A stretch of 64,000 nt of DNA from Setaria digitata (taxonomy: Eukaryota; Nematoda; Chromadorea; Rhabditida; Setariidae). Below the pieces are notes generated by a model, which was not told where the DNA came from, did not search any database, and saw only the letters and a list, made by a program, of their open reading frames with translations. Below are positions 42,097 to 53,700 of the stretch, one piece after another (the first letter of the stretch is position 1; every line of letters begins with the position of its first letter). A program made the translations under genes and the position numbers. The stretch is taken from assembly GCA_003640385.1 (NCBI GenBank), contig RCAB01000109.1:62001-126000 (forward strand), in the 5' to 3' direction.

Positions 42097-43860
42097 ATGA
42101 GCAAGGAAGAGCCAGAAGGAAGTAATGATGAAGGAACGAGTGATGCGGCACAGTCTTCTACGTCTTTTGAACCTTTTTTTGAACCTGGACCCTCACTTGG
42201 TCATACGGATTCGTCGATTTCAACAGCTCCAAGTGCCTCAATTACATCATCAGCATCAGATGCACCACGAAATCTTGGCATTCTACCTGATGAAACGGTC
42301 CGACCAGTGTTGGAAAATGTATCAGTGGCAGATCTTTGGGGACAATATGTGAAATGCCTAATGATGGCAGTACCATCTAATTTAGGACGAGCTAACTTTG
42401 ACCGTACCGCAGGCATGCAAGCAGAGAAATTCCTAGAACAGATCCTAAAATTATCGCCAGGTATCTGATGTTTTGCTTTTTTTTTTTTTTTTTTTTAAGG
42501 AAAAACTAAACTTATATATCTCGATTGGTCTAACTGAAACCAAAACAATTGGCCTCTGCGACCCGATTTCATTCTCAGTTCATTTGCCATGCAGCGAGAG
42601 GTTGAAATTTCTGAATTTCATCTAGTTCTCTTTAAATATAAACCAGCACCAAAGCTAAAACCTTACTTTTTTTAAAGGAAATTTTTGGTACATCCATTTT
42701 GAACACCTTTGAAATATTCATTATATTGGTAATCTCTCCTATATTTTACAAAGTGCATTGATATTTTTGTTGATCGCAATAAATAATGGTTGTGAATTAA
42801 TGAACAATTAAGGTAGCAACTTTGTATGTTGCAGTCACTTCAACAATGTGTGGAGAACCGCTACAGGTACCTTGCTTCAACCCTGGAGAAGAGCAGCAAA
42901 TCAGTGATGGTGAAAAATACAAAGTTGAATTATTGAAAGCAACCAAAGCAGACAGCGAATTAATATGGAATACCGCTGCACAGGTAGAACTTACATATAT
43001 TCATGACATTACAAGGTGTGGAGTCAGTGTCATTCTTCTGCTAATTAGATAATGAGCAATATATGTTCTACTGTTTTTTGATTGCCTCCATTTGATGCTA
43101 TCTGAAGATCCTTATGTATTTGTTATGTTACGAACGAGTTTGTTATCCGTAGGGGAAGCCTTCTCATTTCGGGCAGTTACCAATCTTATAAATATATCAG
43201 CTGAGGTCCCCTTCATTTCACACTAGTTAGACTAATTAATAGAGGCTTGAAATTTCTTTTTAGTTACAAGCGTTAGTTCTAATTAGAAGAGGTAAAGGAC
43301 CAGCAGTAGGACTGAATGAACTCAGAAAATTTAATGCGGCAATGCAAGAAGCCGCCGATACCTACCGCGAGGCTCTCGCCTCTTCCCAGGTGAGCTAATT
43401 GTACAGTAGCCTATGTGCAAATAATAAGATAGTAAGCGATAAAGAGATAAAGCAGACTGCCAAGTTTTGAGGTATAATAGAGAGAGGTCTAATTTAAATT
43501 TCAACTTGTTACTGATTGGGCTTTTACTTTCAAGTTTCTTTTAAGCCCTAACATAGACCAATAAACTTATCATCTTTGACTTCTGTTAACATAGGCTAGA
43601 TACAAAACACATGAATGAATGTTATTTAGCAAATGACTAGGTATAAGCACTTCTAGGATAGGTCAGTTAGTCGTGTTGGAAACTTCCAATATCGCATAAG
43701 TTATGGTGGTAAGACTGAAACTTATCATGCGGATGCAATGAGAACTTTAATCTTGAATCAGTTACCACCGGCAGTTCGTTTTTTCACGGATCAAACGAAA
43801 AGTGAGAAATTGAAAAGTATGCTGCATGAAATGAAGGAAAAACGGAGACGTAAACATTAA
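42097..43860 (+). CDS. Unrecognised conserved-looking protein, 4 exons, about 280 aa
   Basis: Exons 42097-42460, 42835-42983, 43264-43389 and 43657-43860 (stop TAA) keep phase (843 nt). A TTTCAG ends 13 bases before the ATG, fitting a spliced-leader site. The first 70 residues are Ser/Thr/Glu-rich and probably disordered (MSKEEPEGSNDEG). A structured part follows (VSVADLWGQYVKCLMMAV, FDRTAGMQAEKFLEQIL), then PLQVPCFNPGEEQQ, helices (LNELRKFNAAMQEAADTYRE) and a C-terminal domain starting VGNFQYRISYGGKTETYH and ending in basic MKEKRRRKH. The strong codon-level structure and perfect phasing make the gene real, but I cannot name it. Its size and helical content resemble subunits of large nuclear complexes; this is inference only. 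Confidence 0.75.
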
Positions 43861-44143
43861 CTTTCATACTTGAAAACATTTGGATTCGATGTGCAAAAGT
43901 TGTTTCCAGTTGAAACAGTCGATTTTAAATCTTTCCTTTACTTATAAGATTCACTTTACAAAACTTTCAATTGCAGAAAATTTCGAATAACTTCCTGTGT
44001 AGCTTTCATCTTTAATTTCTCATTAAATGTCTCACAAAATTTAGAAAAAATATTCTTAGCCCCTTCAAAAACTATTCTTAAACCTACTTTGTGAAACATT
44101 TTCATGTCTTAAACATTATTTGTATAGTTCCTTCCGATATTGT

Positions 44144-44218
44144 TAATGTTACTTCAAGAATTTTCAATCTATCAAACAATTAATGTTACTTCAACAGTTC
44201 TCAGTCTATCAAACCATA
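44144..44218. repeat. Imperfect tandem duplication, about 37-bp unit
   Basis: Two copies of a unit beginning taatgttacttcaa and containing a shared tctatcaaac lie head to tail at 44144-44180 and 44181-44218, differing at a few bases. It is intergenic. Confidence 0.75.
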
Positions 44219-44536
44219 ATTCCTTTTTCACCAAAAATTGTAACAATCCATTCAAGAGATATGGTTCTGGATTAACCAAAGTTTGATTCACGAACATATG
44301 ATAAATGTAAAGAAAACATTCAAAAGAAATTTGGGAAAAAATGATAACTACTGATAATATCAACATGAATACTAAAATTCATTTTGTTTATTCATTTATT
44401 ACGTGCTGAAAATTCTGCTTACTTTTTTCGTTTGTTTCAAAGGAAAAGGATTTGATCCTACGCTTAGCGTCTTTGATTGGAATCTTTTTACTTTTTATGG
44501 ATTTCGAATTTCACTATAAAAGTTAAGTACCGCCAC

Positions 44537-44806
44537 ATGTGCTGTCATTTGCTAATTATCGGCAAGCAATTCCTTGATGACTTGTTAATTGACTTTCTCG
44601 CAGAACAAGGTATTGCTAAGGAATATTTCAGGAATCCTCGACGAATAATCCATAGAAGACAGATAACGTATTTCCTCCTGTCACGATATGGCGTCAAATT
44701 TGACGAACAAAGTAAAACTCAACACTCACCAGCCTTACAGCCGTGTCCCCTTTACTCGTTCTCGTATGACTCTGTATTAACTGAGACACAGTGTAGCCTT
44801 CAGTAG
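44537..44806 (+). CDS. Possible small gene or exon between two + strand genes
   Basis: A 90-codon frame begins MCCHLLIIGKQFLDDLL and continues DFLAEQGIAKEYFRNP and RRQITYFLLSRYGVKFDEQ before a less convincing C-terminus. The middle looks more like protein than chance sequence. A CTCGCAG acceptor near 44600 could instead make this an internal or terminal exon. It sits 680 bases after the preceding gene and 570 before the TRAPPC4 gene, on the same strand. No family is recognised and no partner exon was found. Confidence 0.25.
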   Translation: MCCHLLIIGKQFLDDLLIDFLAEQGIAKEYFRNPRRIIHRRQITYFLLSRYGVKFDEQSKTQHSPALQPCPLYSFSYDSVLTETQCSLQ

Positions 44807-45379
44807 TGCTCTATAATGAATCAGTCCAGGGCAACAATTTTTTTTTCATTTCTTTTCATTGGAAACAAATTTGCATAATCATTCTGCGTTAAATGGGAAC
44901 CTTGGACCTCGTTAAAGAATTCACGTTTCTGTTTGTGAGTTTACGTTAGTTACGTGGATTAGTCAAGAAAGCTTGGTTCACGTGGGTCATTTCCGCTTGG
45001 TCTTTTGCAAATGTTTTGCTTTAACATAACTTGTAATTAGTCTGACGTGTGATAGTGCAGTCTGTGGAAGTTTTTTTCACATTATGATTTTACAATTTTT
45101 ACATGTGAAGGAAGTACCAGTTCCATTTTGTTGTGTCAAAGACTAACAAGCTCCTCACTTGTACTTCTTGAGTCTGTAAATTTTTAAATGGTGAAAAAAG
45201 CTTCCATTCTTCATAATTTTTGTGTGTGGCTCCTTTTTCATTTGCTTCTGTGTTAAAATTTTCTGTAAATTTGCTGCAGAATAGCATTTCTTGTTATTAA
45301 TATCTGAAAATATACATCTACATTGCGATGCATAGAGGAATGTTTGTGTAATGAATTATTGTAGGTTTGCACAAGTCCA

Positions 45380-47035
45380 ATGCTAATACAGCACGTTTTC
45401 ATAATTAACCGTGCTGGAAGTTTGATTTATGACTGGGATGGTAAGGTCGATTGCACAGGTGTTGAGAAGACATTCAGTTATCCGCTCGATATTGTGCTTG
45501 ACATCGTTGACCAGAAAATAACTGTTATATTTGGTGAGCGGGATGGAATCGGTCTCAGGTGATTTCGCAATTTTTTTTCACGTTTTTAAATTTCAAAGAA
45601 ACTTGTCTGAGTAGATATAGTGAGTGAATTTTAATGGTGACCAGAAACTTGATAGTGTCTTTTGCTGTATTTAATTTTTCTCACCAGATCATCTTGTTTT
45701 CAGCTTTTTGTTTAAAATTTTGTTTCCATATACACAGATGCCGTGTTTCTTCCCAAATCTGTTTGTTGAAATAGTTAAAAATACATTTCTCTATGACTTT
45801 AATTTGTAACTTTTCAAGTCTTTCAGGTTCATATCATATGTTTAAAATGTAACATTTGACAAAGAAGTTGTTGATTCAGGTATACAGTATCTGCAATAAA
45901 TGGTACACCAGTTCAAGCATGCAAAGTAATGTTTAATGGTGTTGAGAAGATGGTATTAGATATCATCCAAGAAGAAGCCAACTATCCCCTTAGCATACGT
46001 TTCCAGTCGCCAACAATTACAACAAATGAAAAGATTATCCTTTCGAGTACATTTCATTCACTTTACACAATCGCTGCTCAGCTAAGCCCTGTTTTGAAAA
46101 GTTCCGGCATTGAAGTTTTATCCACAAATCATTTTAAGTAAGTGTATCTTATTTTCCATTTATTTGAATGGTTTGCACATAAACCTTTTTCAAAAGAAAT
46201 AGTTTTTAATTTAATTTACTCGTCACTTTTCTTCCTTTCTCTCTGTACTTAATTCCTTTTATATTAGAAAAATTCGTGTCATGTTCTGACTTCGAATAAA
46301 CATATGTTATATTTTGTTAGCGATGTTACTAAGTGTTAATTTGAACCAGTATTATTTTTCTTGTAACATTTGAACTCTAGTATTAAGTAACTATGTATTA
46401 ACTATTAAGCTTCATTTTTAGTGGCAGTAAAGCCCAAATGGGTAATATAGGATTTATTGTAAGGGAGTGAATGAATCGTTTGTGGGATAGGATTTATTTT
46501 GATATTTTTTTTTCGTGGGATTAAAATTGGCAGGTAACGTTTATTTTCACGGTTTGTTTATGGAATGACAAAGGACAGTTTTGAATATTGGTATATTCAA
46601 AGTATTTCATAGCAAGTTTTGGATTTTATTACCTCAGGAAATTTATTTTGCTTTTCTCTTCTTAGTGCATGAGGTAGCGCTCAGATGATTTGATAAAAAT
46701 ATTTTGTTTTGGGTTATTGCTCTATGGAATTGTTTTTATTTAATGAGTTTATATATCTTCATCAGAAATCTGTTCTAGAACTTCCGAAAGGTTGTTCTGA
46801 TTATAGGCTTTATTGTTATCAGTCTACGACAGGTGTAAAATTTGTCGTAGTTGGTTCGTTGTCATTGATTAGTGGTGTCGATGGACTTTTGCGACGGATT
46901 TATGAGCTTTATGCTGATTTCGCTTTGAAAAATCCTTTTTATTCAATCGATATGCCGATACGATGTCAAAAGTTTGATGATGCAATGCGAAGCCTCATAG
47001 AAAGGCAAGATAAATTTAGTATGTTAACAATTTAA
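45380..47035 (+). CDS. TRAPPC4: TRAPPC4 (Trs23/sybindin-like) subunit of the TRAPP complex, 3 exons, 221 aa
   Basis: Exons 45380-45558, 45880-46137 and 46807-47035 (stop TAA) join in frame (179 + 258 + 229 = 666 nt). The protein is collinear with animal TRAPPC4, which is about 219 aa: FIINRAGSLIYDWDG at the start, EKTFSYPLD, FGERDGIGLR, then YTVSAINGTPV, NYPLSIRFQSP, FHSLYTIAAQLSP, SGIEVL, CYQSTTGVKFVVV, RIYELYADFALKNPFYS and MPIRCQKFD. It is a longin-fold core subunit of the TRAPP vesicle-tethering complex, which activates Rab1-type GTPases in ER-to-Golgi traffic. The inserted loop after the first strands, PDZ-like in mammals, is present but reduced to the part around NGTPVQACKVMFNG. A TTGTAG acceptor 17 bases before the ATG is a likely spliced-leader site. 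Confidence 0.93.
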
Positions 47036-48532
47036 ATCTGTAGAAATTGAAATGGTTGTCTTAACGTTGAAACAACAGCGATTGTTATTTTTTTTTGAAT
47101 TATAATTCATAGGATCTAATGAGCTTTGTTTTTCTTTTTCTTCTCGAAATAAGTTGTAAAAGCCACTTTTGCACCCCTCTCATTTCTTATCCTCTAGGGT
47201 GCCAGGGTTTTTCAGAATCTTATTATTTCAAAGCTTTGTGTTTTTCCAAATGTTTCAGTTATCAGTTAATTCTTGTGGGTTTGTGCCAGAGGAACTGTGT
47301 ATTTTAGATTTTAATACGAATTAGGTTATTAAACATAAAATAACTTCACACTGGTCATAGTGCTTTATTAAATACCTTTCGAGCTTCATGTTCTTCAATA
47401 CTTCTTTTAATGATTAAACTCTTTGTGTAGATGTTCATTAGATCACTTTGTATAACCATCTCCGCATTATTTCTTGCTTGTAAAAATCTGTTTTCAAGCT
47501 TTGTTTTTCTTTTTGATGGAAATAGAAGCCACTTCTCGTTTTTTTTTCTTTTGTTTTGATAAAACGGCATACATATATCGATACAGCGGTGTGCTCATAT
47601 TTTATTTTTAAGATATTTATTGGCGAATTTGGTTGATTTTAACGTAATCAATAATCGCTTCATTCAAAGTTTTCATTTTTGAAGTTTTTCACAGGATGAT
47701 CCAGATGGATGGGGAAATGAAAGATCTCATAGAACTTCAACATATCACGGACATATATATATATATATATTAGAATGGGTTATGGCAGTAGTTCGGAAGT
47801 AGTTGGAAGTTGAAAGGGGGAAGAGACTTTCGCTTAGATTTAGTCCGGAAAAAGGTGCTGTGATTAGAAGGGGAATTACCTGATTAATTTATAAGTCGGA
47901 AATGAAATGTTTTGTCATAAAGAAGATACATATGTTTTTGTGCTTGTTATAAAGGTAAAGAAAAAAATCCAGTCCTCCCATTAATGAGCATTTCTTCAGA
48001 AAGTAAACTTATGTATTTACCAAGCGACGGCCTGATTTATGTATGGATACCAATTTTTCGTTTTTAAGCAATATTCCGGGCCAAAGAGGATACATCGTGA
48101 TTTCAAATGGATGTATCATTAAGGTATGTTGTTTTTTTCTTTTTTTTAAAAAAAAGTTCTATCAATTTTAGCTTAAGCTTTCTCATTGTAGTAATTTTCT
48201 CTGATATGATAAATCAGATCAACAACCGGGAAAGTGCCGGGACGAAGGAACAAATAGGTGGTAGTCGTTCATATTGTATATCGAATATTTTAAAAATATA
48301 CTTTTAGCTAGGCGCAAATTATTCTATGAAAAGATCCCTTATCGCATCTTGGATTAGAAATTGGGAGCAAAATCATAATTGAAATCAGACTCCCGTTCTT
48401 TTTAAAAAAGTACTACTCTATTATGTTAAAGCAAAAGGGCTTTCAATTTAAAATGCATGCCCATATCACTTGTATTTTTACCCCGTACTCTTTTATTTTT
48501 ATTCCATTTAATCACTTTTCTTTCACATCATA
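47036..48532. other. Intergenic region with a short AT microsatellite
   Basis: It contains the 3' flank of TRAPPC4 and an (AT)8 run at about 47755-47771. A short protein-like stretch follows a TTTCACAG acceptor at about 47696 (two frames open, one starting MIQMDGEMKDLIELQ), and another near 48210 (INNRESAGTKEQIGG). Neither joins in phase to the gene at 48533, so they are not annotated as exons. Confidence 0.4.
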
Positions 48533-48820
48533 ATGGTTAAGAAATGTACTGATATGCACATTAGAGAGTTAAAGTATGCTCGAAAGCTGATTCCTAAAAC
48601 TCCACAATTTCCAAGAATTGTTACTTTCCAGTCGGATGGTGAACTAGAAAATGAAGAAACAGTGGCAGTAAATATTCAGGAGATGGTGTCTATTGGTGAA
48701 TCTCTCATCCGGACCACTGGGAAAATCGAGAAAATGGCAATTACATATCCCGAATACTGTCTTGAAGTTGTTCGAAGTGGCAAATATATATTCATTGTGA
48801 AAAAAAAAATGAACTGTTAG
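48533..48820 (+). CDS. Hypothetical small protein, 95 aa, single exon or terminal exon
   Basis: The frame starts MVKKCTDMHIRELKYARK and continues with LIPKTPQFPRIVTFQ, an acidic GELENEE and an amphipathic helix region (NIQEMVSIGESLIRTTGK). It ends in a Lys-rich C-terminus before TAG. The composition is clearly protein-like compared with neighbouring AT-rich frames. An AATAAA lies 75 bases after the stop. The ATG is not directly preceded by an AG acceptor; the TTAAG just after it (ending at 48541) could instead make this the last exon of a longer gene. No family is recognised. Confidence 0.5.
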   Translation: MVKKCTDMHIRELKYARKLIPKTPQFPRIVTFQSDGELENEETVAVNIQEMVSIGESLIRTTGKIEKMAITYPEYCLEVVRSGKYIFIVKKKMNC

Positions 48821-48894
48821 TGTGATTGTGATTGCTTTTGTCTCGATGGAGCCCTGCTATTGACCACTAGTTCTTTGAAGTTAATTATTTGGAA

Positions 48895-48900
48895 AATAAA
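48895..48900 (+). terminator. Poly(A) signal AATAAA
   Basis: AATAAA 75 bases downstream of the stop at 48818-48820, supporting the end of the small gene. Confidence 0.5.
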
Positions 48901-50759
48901 GATCCTCACACTGTGTTATGAACGCTCGAGCTGTTCCCAAAATGCAGTAGCCCATTTATTAGAAATGTTCAGACAGGAATAATAGAAATAATGTGTAGTG
49001 AACAGGGTATAAATAACAGGTATAATAATACTCCACATAAAGAAGATGCATGAGAAAGAGTTCCTTAGAAATAAGAAAATTATAATATACCTTTTCCTTC
49101 AAGATACAGGAAAACGATAAAGTAAAAAAAAAAAAGCAAAAATAAATTAAGAGCACAGATGGACAGACGTAGCAGTAGTTGGTAAGAGGAAACGAAAGAA
49201 ATGAACAAGAATAAAACACACTGGCCAATTGTGGACCCTCAAAAAAAAAAAAGTGCTGGTAGAAGAAGGAAAGAACTTAGTTATGCATGACACGAAAGTC
49301 CATCATTTTCAGATGAGTAGATATAATTTTTCGCAAAAACGACAAATGAAACATTTCATTTAAAAAAAGAAAGAGCAACATAGGAAAGAGACAACAAGGT
49401 AACAGGACTGAAGGTCAAAATACTAGCAGTGATAGTCACTGAACTGATACCGGTCATAAAGTGCTAGAAAATATAACAATATTCCAATTAGAGTCAAGTC
49501 TGAGAGAAAACAGTGAAAAAGAGGATACGAAAATATGGACGGTTTAGCATTTTAAGTTGGAGGATTTTCTGCAAATGATTTTCATTTTTGAAAAGGAATG
49601 AGTTTATCACGGTTTAAAAGAATACAAGACTGAACGTATCCATCGATCCATTATATGTAGGTGGGTTTGTCACGGTGCTACTTATGTCGATTATATACAA
49701 TAATATACAGCTGATTGAAGCGATCTCGACAACTGACTGAATGACTCATTCGATATATTATCGAAGGAGAAAATAACAGTAAAATACCATAAATCAGTGT
49801 GGCACTTCTGAGCTGCATGTGTATAAGAAAAAAATTACTGCTAAGGATATGACATGAATGATAGGATAAGATTCGACTCAATGAAGTAGAAGAATCCGAA
49901 GACAGCAACAGTAACAAAGATATCACGGTAAAAATGTTAGTGGAAGAGATACAGTTCTGTCCAAATTTAACTAGGGTTTTTTAAAATTATCACATATCTG
50001 TTGGTTTAAAGTTCAATGTTATTTTTACTTAACGATGAGAGATCGCTGAATCTCATAGTGAACAAACATATCGACTGGACAGAATTTGAAAAAAAAAAAA
50101 AAAAAAAAATCAATGGAACTCCATCTTAGTTACAATCAAATAAAGAAGATATACAAAACTAAATTATTAGTCGCGTGACTCATTACTTAATTATCAGTTA
50201 AAACATGCCATTTCCAAAGTTGATGAAATATTATTCCTCAACGAAATTTGGAGAGTTCCAAACCAGTAAAACAGTTATTTCAATAAAAGAGCTATTTTAA
50301 ATAGCGGAAAAAGCTAAGTGAAAAAATAAACTAAGAAATTCACGATAAAAGAAAATATTTGCAAAGGAAAGTGAGAGATGAGCGGGTATGTACAATTTTA
50401 CAAGTTGGTTGTCCTTCTATAAACCGTCATAACGCAAGTACAGTAAAGACTGTAATCAGAAGAACTTACAGAGGAAAATAAAAAGACATGAAAGAAGAGA
50501 AAAACATAACAAAAAGAAAAAAAGATAAATCACAAGTGGTACATTATCGCAGCAAACATAGAGAAATGCATATTGTGTAGAAACTCAAATATATAGCCGC
50601 GGACAAAAAAAAAAGGACGAACTGGTCGTATTCCTACAGGCAAAAGAAAAAAGTTCAGTTTTCCTAAAGGAAAGGATAAATTTTTGCAGTAAATTCAGCA
50701 GCGTCACATGATGTTACGCTAGTTACGCCTTTCGACAAAATTTAACAACCATCGAATCA
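48901..50759. other. Convergent intergenic region, purine-rich
   Basis: No exon chain is visible. The + strand is strongly purine-rich, with A/G runs through 49.0-50.7 kb and poly(A) tracts, for example near 50090-50110. It must contain the 3' UTR of the FNDC3-like gene on the minus strand. The minus-strand frames here consist of low-complexity Ser/Leu/Phe, an effect of the purine skew. Confidence 0.4.
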
Positions 50760-53700
50760 TTACTGCTCAAATAACAATGCATCCAGTACAAGCGCTACCC
50801 CAAATGCGATCCCAGCAAAAAGCAGCTGAAAATAATAACTGCAAAAATATGGCTTTCAGCTCTGAAATTAAAACGAAACACATTATTAGATGTTACTCTT
50901 CCAGAAAGATAAGACAAAAATTTCATTCTGTAACTCTTTCTTTTCTGTAACATGAATGATTTCTTGGAATTAAATAAATTAAAACTAACCAGGATGACGA
51001 ATGCGTAATGCTTATCGGAAAGAATATGGTATTGTATCCATTGCACATTGCTAATATCTTGACTCCGAATAGCAAGCATTTCTTGTTCAGTCATTTCAAC
51101 AGTTTTTTTACGAGACATTACTGCCACCGATGGAGTTGCAAACTGTATGGCGGATGGTGCCGAAACACTTTCAATTCCATCTCTAATCCTTACACACTGC
51201 ACACGCAGCTGAACACTTTCAGACGTCGCAAGTGAATATGACGTGGAGATACCTTCGTATGCCTATAAAAAAATTTGTCAAATCTTTTTAAAATGAATTT
51301 GAGTAATTTAAGTGAAACTCCTTAAATTGCATACTTTTTCTTATTAGTATTTTCCAAACTAGTAAAATTACGGTTGAGTAATGCATGATTGCAGATAAAA
51401 CCCTCAAATTTCATTTCAAAAACTGCTACGCTGAAGTAAGAAGTACATTGCTAAAAGGAATCCGCTTCTTCATTTTAAATGCTTAAATGGAAAGTTACCG
51501 TTTTCCAGATATTGCTCGACCGCTCGACAGAGCTTCGAGACGCGACTTGAAGACGATACAGTAATGATTCTTTGCCATTCACTGATGATATACGAACTGG
51601 TGACCACTCTACCTTAAAAATAGCACTCTAAAGTTACGTGTCAGTAAAGTAAATCACAAATCAAAATTGCAAGTCCCAATGAACAATGAATTTAATGTTT
51701 TATAATTTATTTTCTTTTAACTTTAGTTAAACAAACTGCTCTTTCATTTAGACATTGTGTGTCTTTTTCAGTTCATCCAATTCACAATTTCTTGCTAATG
51801 TCTGATGGCTTAATCAGAATTTTTCATAACACCGTACGAAATAAACCGAAAAACATTCACGGAACTCATTTTTTATTTTTCATATAATCGAAAAATTTTA
51901 TGGGAAAAAATTATTATTAGATATATGAACTTCTCTGGTTTTCCTGATCCATAAGAAGTCTGAAAAAGAACTAGGGTAAATATATACTTCTTACGAACAA
52001 ACTACGACTAACCTGAAATGAGCCTGAAGCAACTTCCGTTACGGTAGGCGCAGATCGTATTGCTGGTGGTGGTAACTGCTCCGTTGAAAATTCAAAAGGT
52101 AAAGACCATGGACCAGCACCGGAAATTCGTGAAGAACAACGAATACGGAACCGATATTTTGTGCTTTCATTCAAATTACGTACTTTTGCATAACGATTGT
52201 CGCCCTCATAAATCTGCAGAGTGACATTGGTCGAATAATTTAAAACTAAATGACAGTTTTAAAATTCACAGCAAATGGCTAATAAGATATGTGAAACTGT
52301 ACACATTGTGTATGTCTATCCTTCAAAACAAGTCCTAATTTCTACATTATGACCTTACTTTAAAAAACACTTCTTTTTTTCGGAAGTAACTTAAATTAAC
52401 CGGTGAAAATTTGCCGCTGTCATTCTCTTTTTCCAAATAATAGTAATACTGCACGGTACTTAGTCCTGATGCATTCCCAGGTGGTTTCCATTTCAGCTTC
52501 AAATAATTTGGCCCTGCTTCTGAACAGAGCAAACTAGGAGGCTGAGGGGGAGGTGCCAGTGTAGTCCCTGTTGTCCACGATGGATCACCTACTCCAATCG
52601 CATTTACACCACAAACAGATAATCTGAAATCATCATTCGAAAATAAAATCAAAGTTAGCCTTAGACTCAATGATCTTCGAAAAACCAGATATCAAATAGA
52701 TGAAATAAATTTCAAATTATTTGATAAAAATTTCTTTCTAACGTAAACGTCAGGAAAAACTTAACTAAGCAATCACGGATATTAGGAGAAGAGGAAAGTG
52801 TCGCAAAAAAAGCACTAAAACCAACCTATATGTACGACCGGCTTCAAGTGAATCGATAATGCATTCACATGCGGAAGCTTCCTGTTGTATTACGCGAACT
52901 TCATTACCGGAGGAATCATCAAGTACACGAATATTGTATTCGAAAATTTCACTTCCATTGCAACAAGGTGCTCGCCAGGATGCTTGCAGTTGCCTGCATC
53001 CTGAAATCCCCACCAAATCGCATGCATAATGCTTATATATATATATATAAGCAACATTCACAATATCATTCTATTAAAAAAAAAAAAAATAAAAAATAAA
53101 GGTTCTACAAAAATATACCTTGTGGAAGAGCGTGAAAACTCGATGGAGCAGCAGGTGAACGAGGAGGAATGGAAAGATAAATACACTCACTGGGAACACT
53201 GGTGCCACCACTATTAACTGCCGATACACTGAGCTGATACTTACAACCAGGCTGTCCTTCAGCTACATTGATATTGAGTACTTCAGCGCTTTCACGCTTC
53301 ACTTTCCAACTGCAAGTTGCACTAGTTGCTTGATCGCTGTCATTCTCGGATTTCGACCTAAAGATTTAAGAAATAAATAATAAATTACCAAATAAAAAGC
53401 AACGGTTTCACAAAACATGTTTACTAGAACAAAAAAAAAAAAGCAAAAAAACAAAGATATGCATAAGAATTAAGCATATTCACAATTGAAACGCAAATAG
53501 CTTAAAATGTAAAGTCATTACATTATCTTGAATTACAACTTAAGTTTAAAAGCAAGGATTAAATTTATTGAGGATATGTGATTCCCAGAAACTATTTATA
53601 CATCCAATAAGACTAGAAAAAAAGCAAGAGCAAGAAAATGAACAGCTACATTTTCTAATCTGAATTAATTAAAATGAATTTCAAACTAACGTGGATGAAG

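Noticed and set aside
47696..48260. Candidate upstream exons for the small gene at 48533
   Set aside because: Open frames near 47700 and 48210 look partly protein-like but have no donor in a phase compatible with 48533.
50090..50110. Poly(A) tracts as retrotransposon tails
   Set aside because: There is no adjacent retroposed ORF or target-site duplication; homopolymer A runs occur throughout this AT-rich window.
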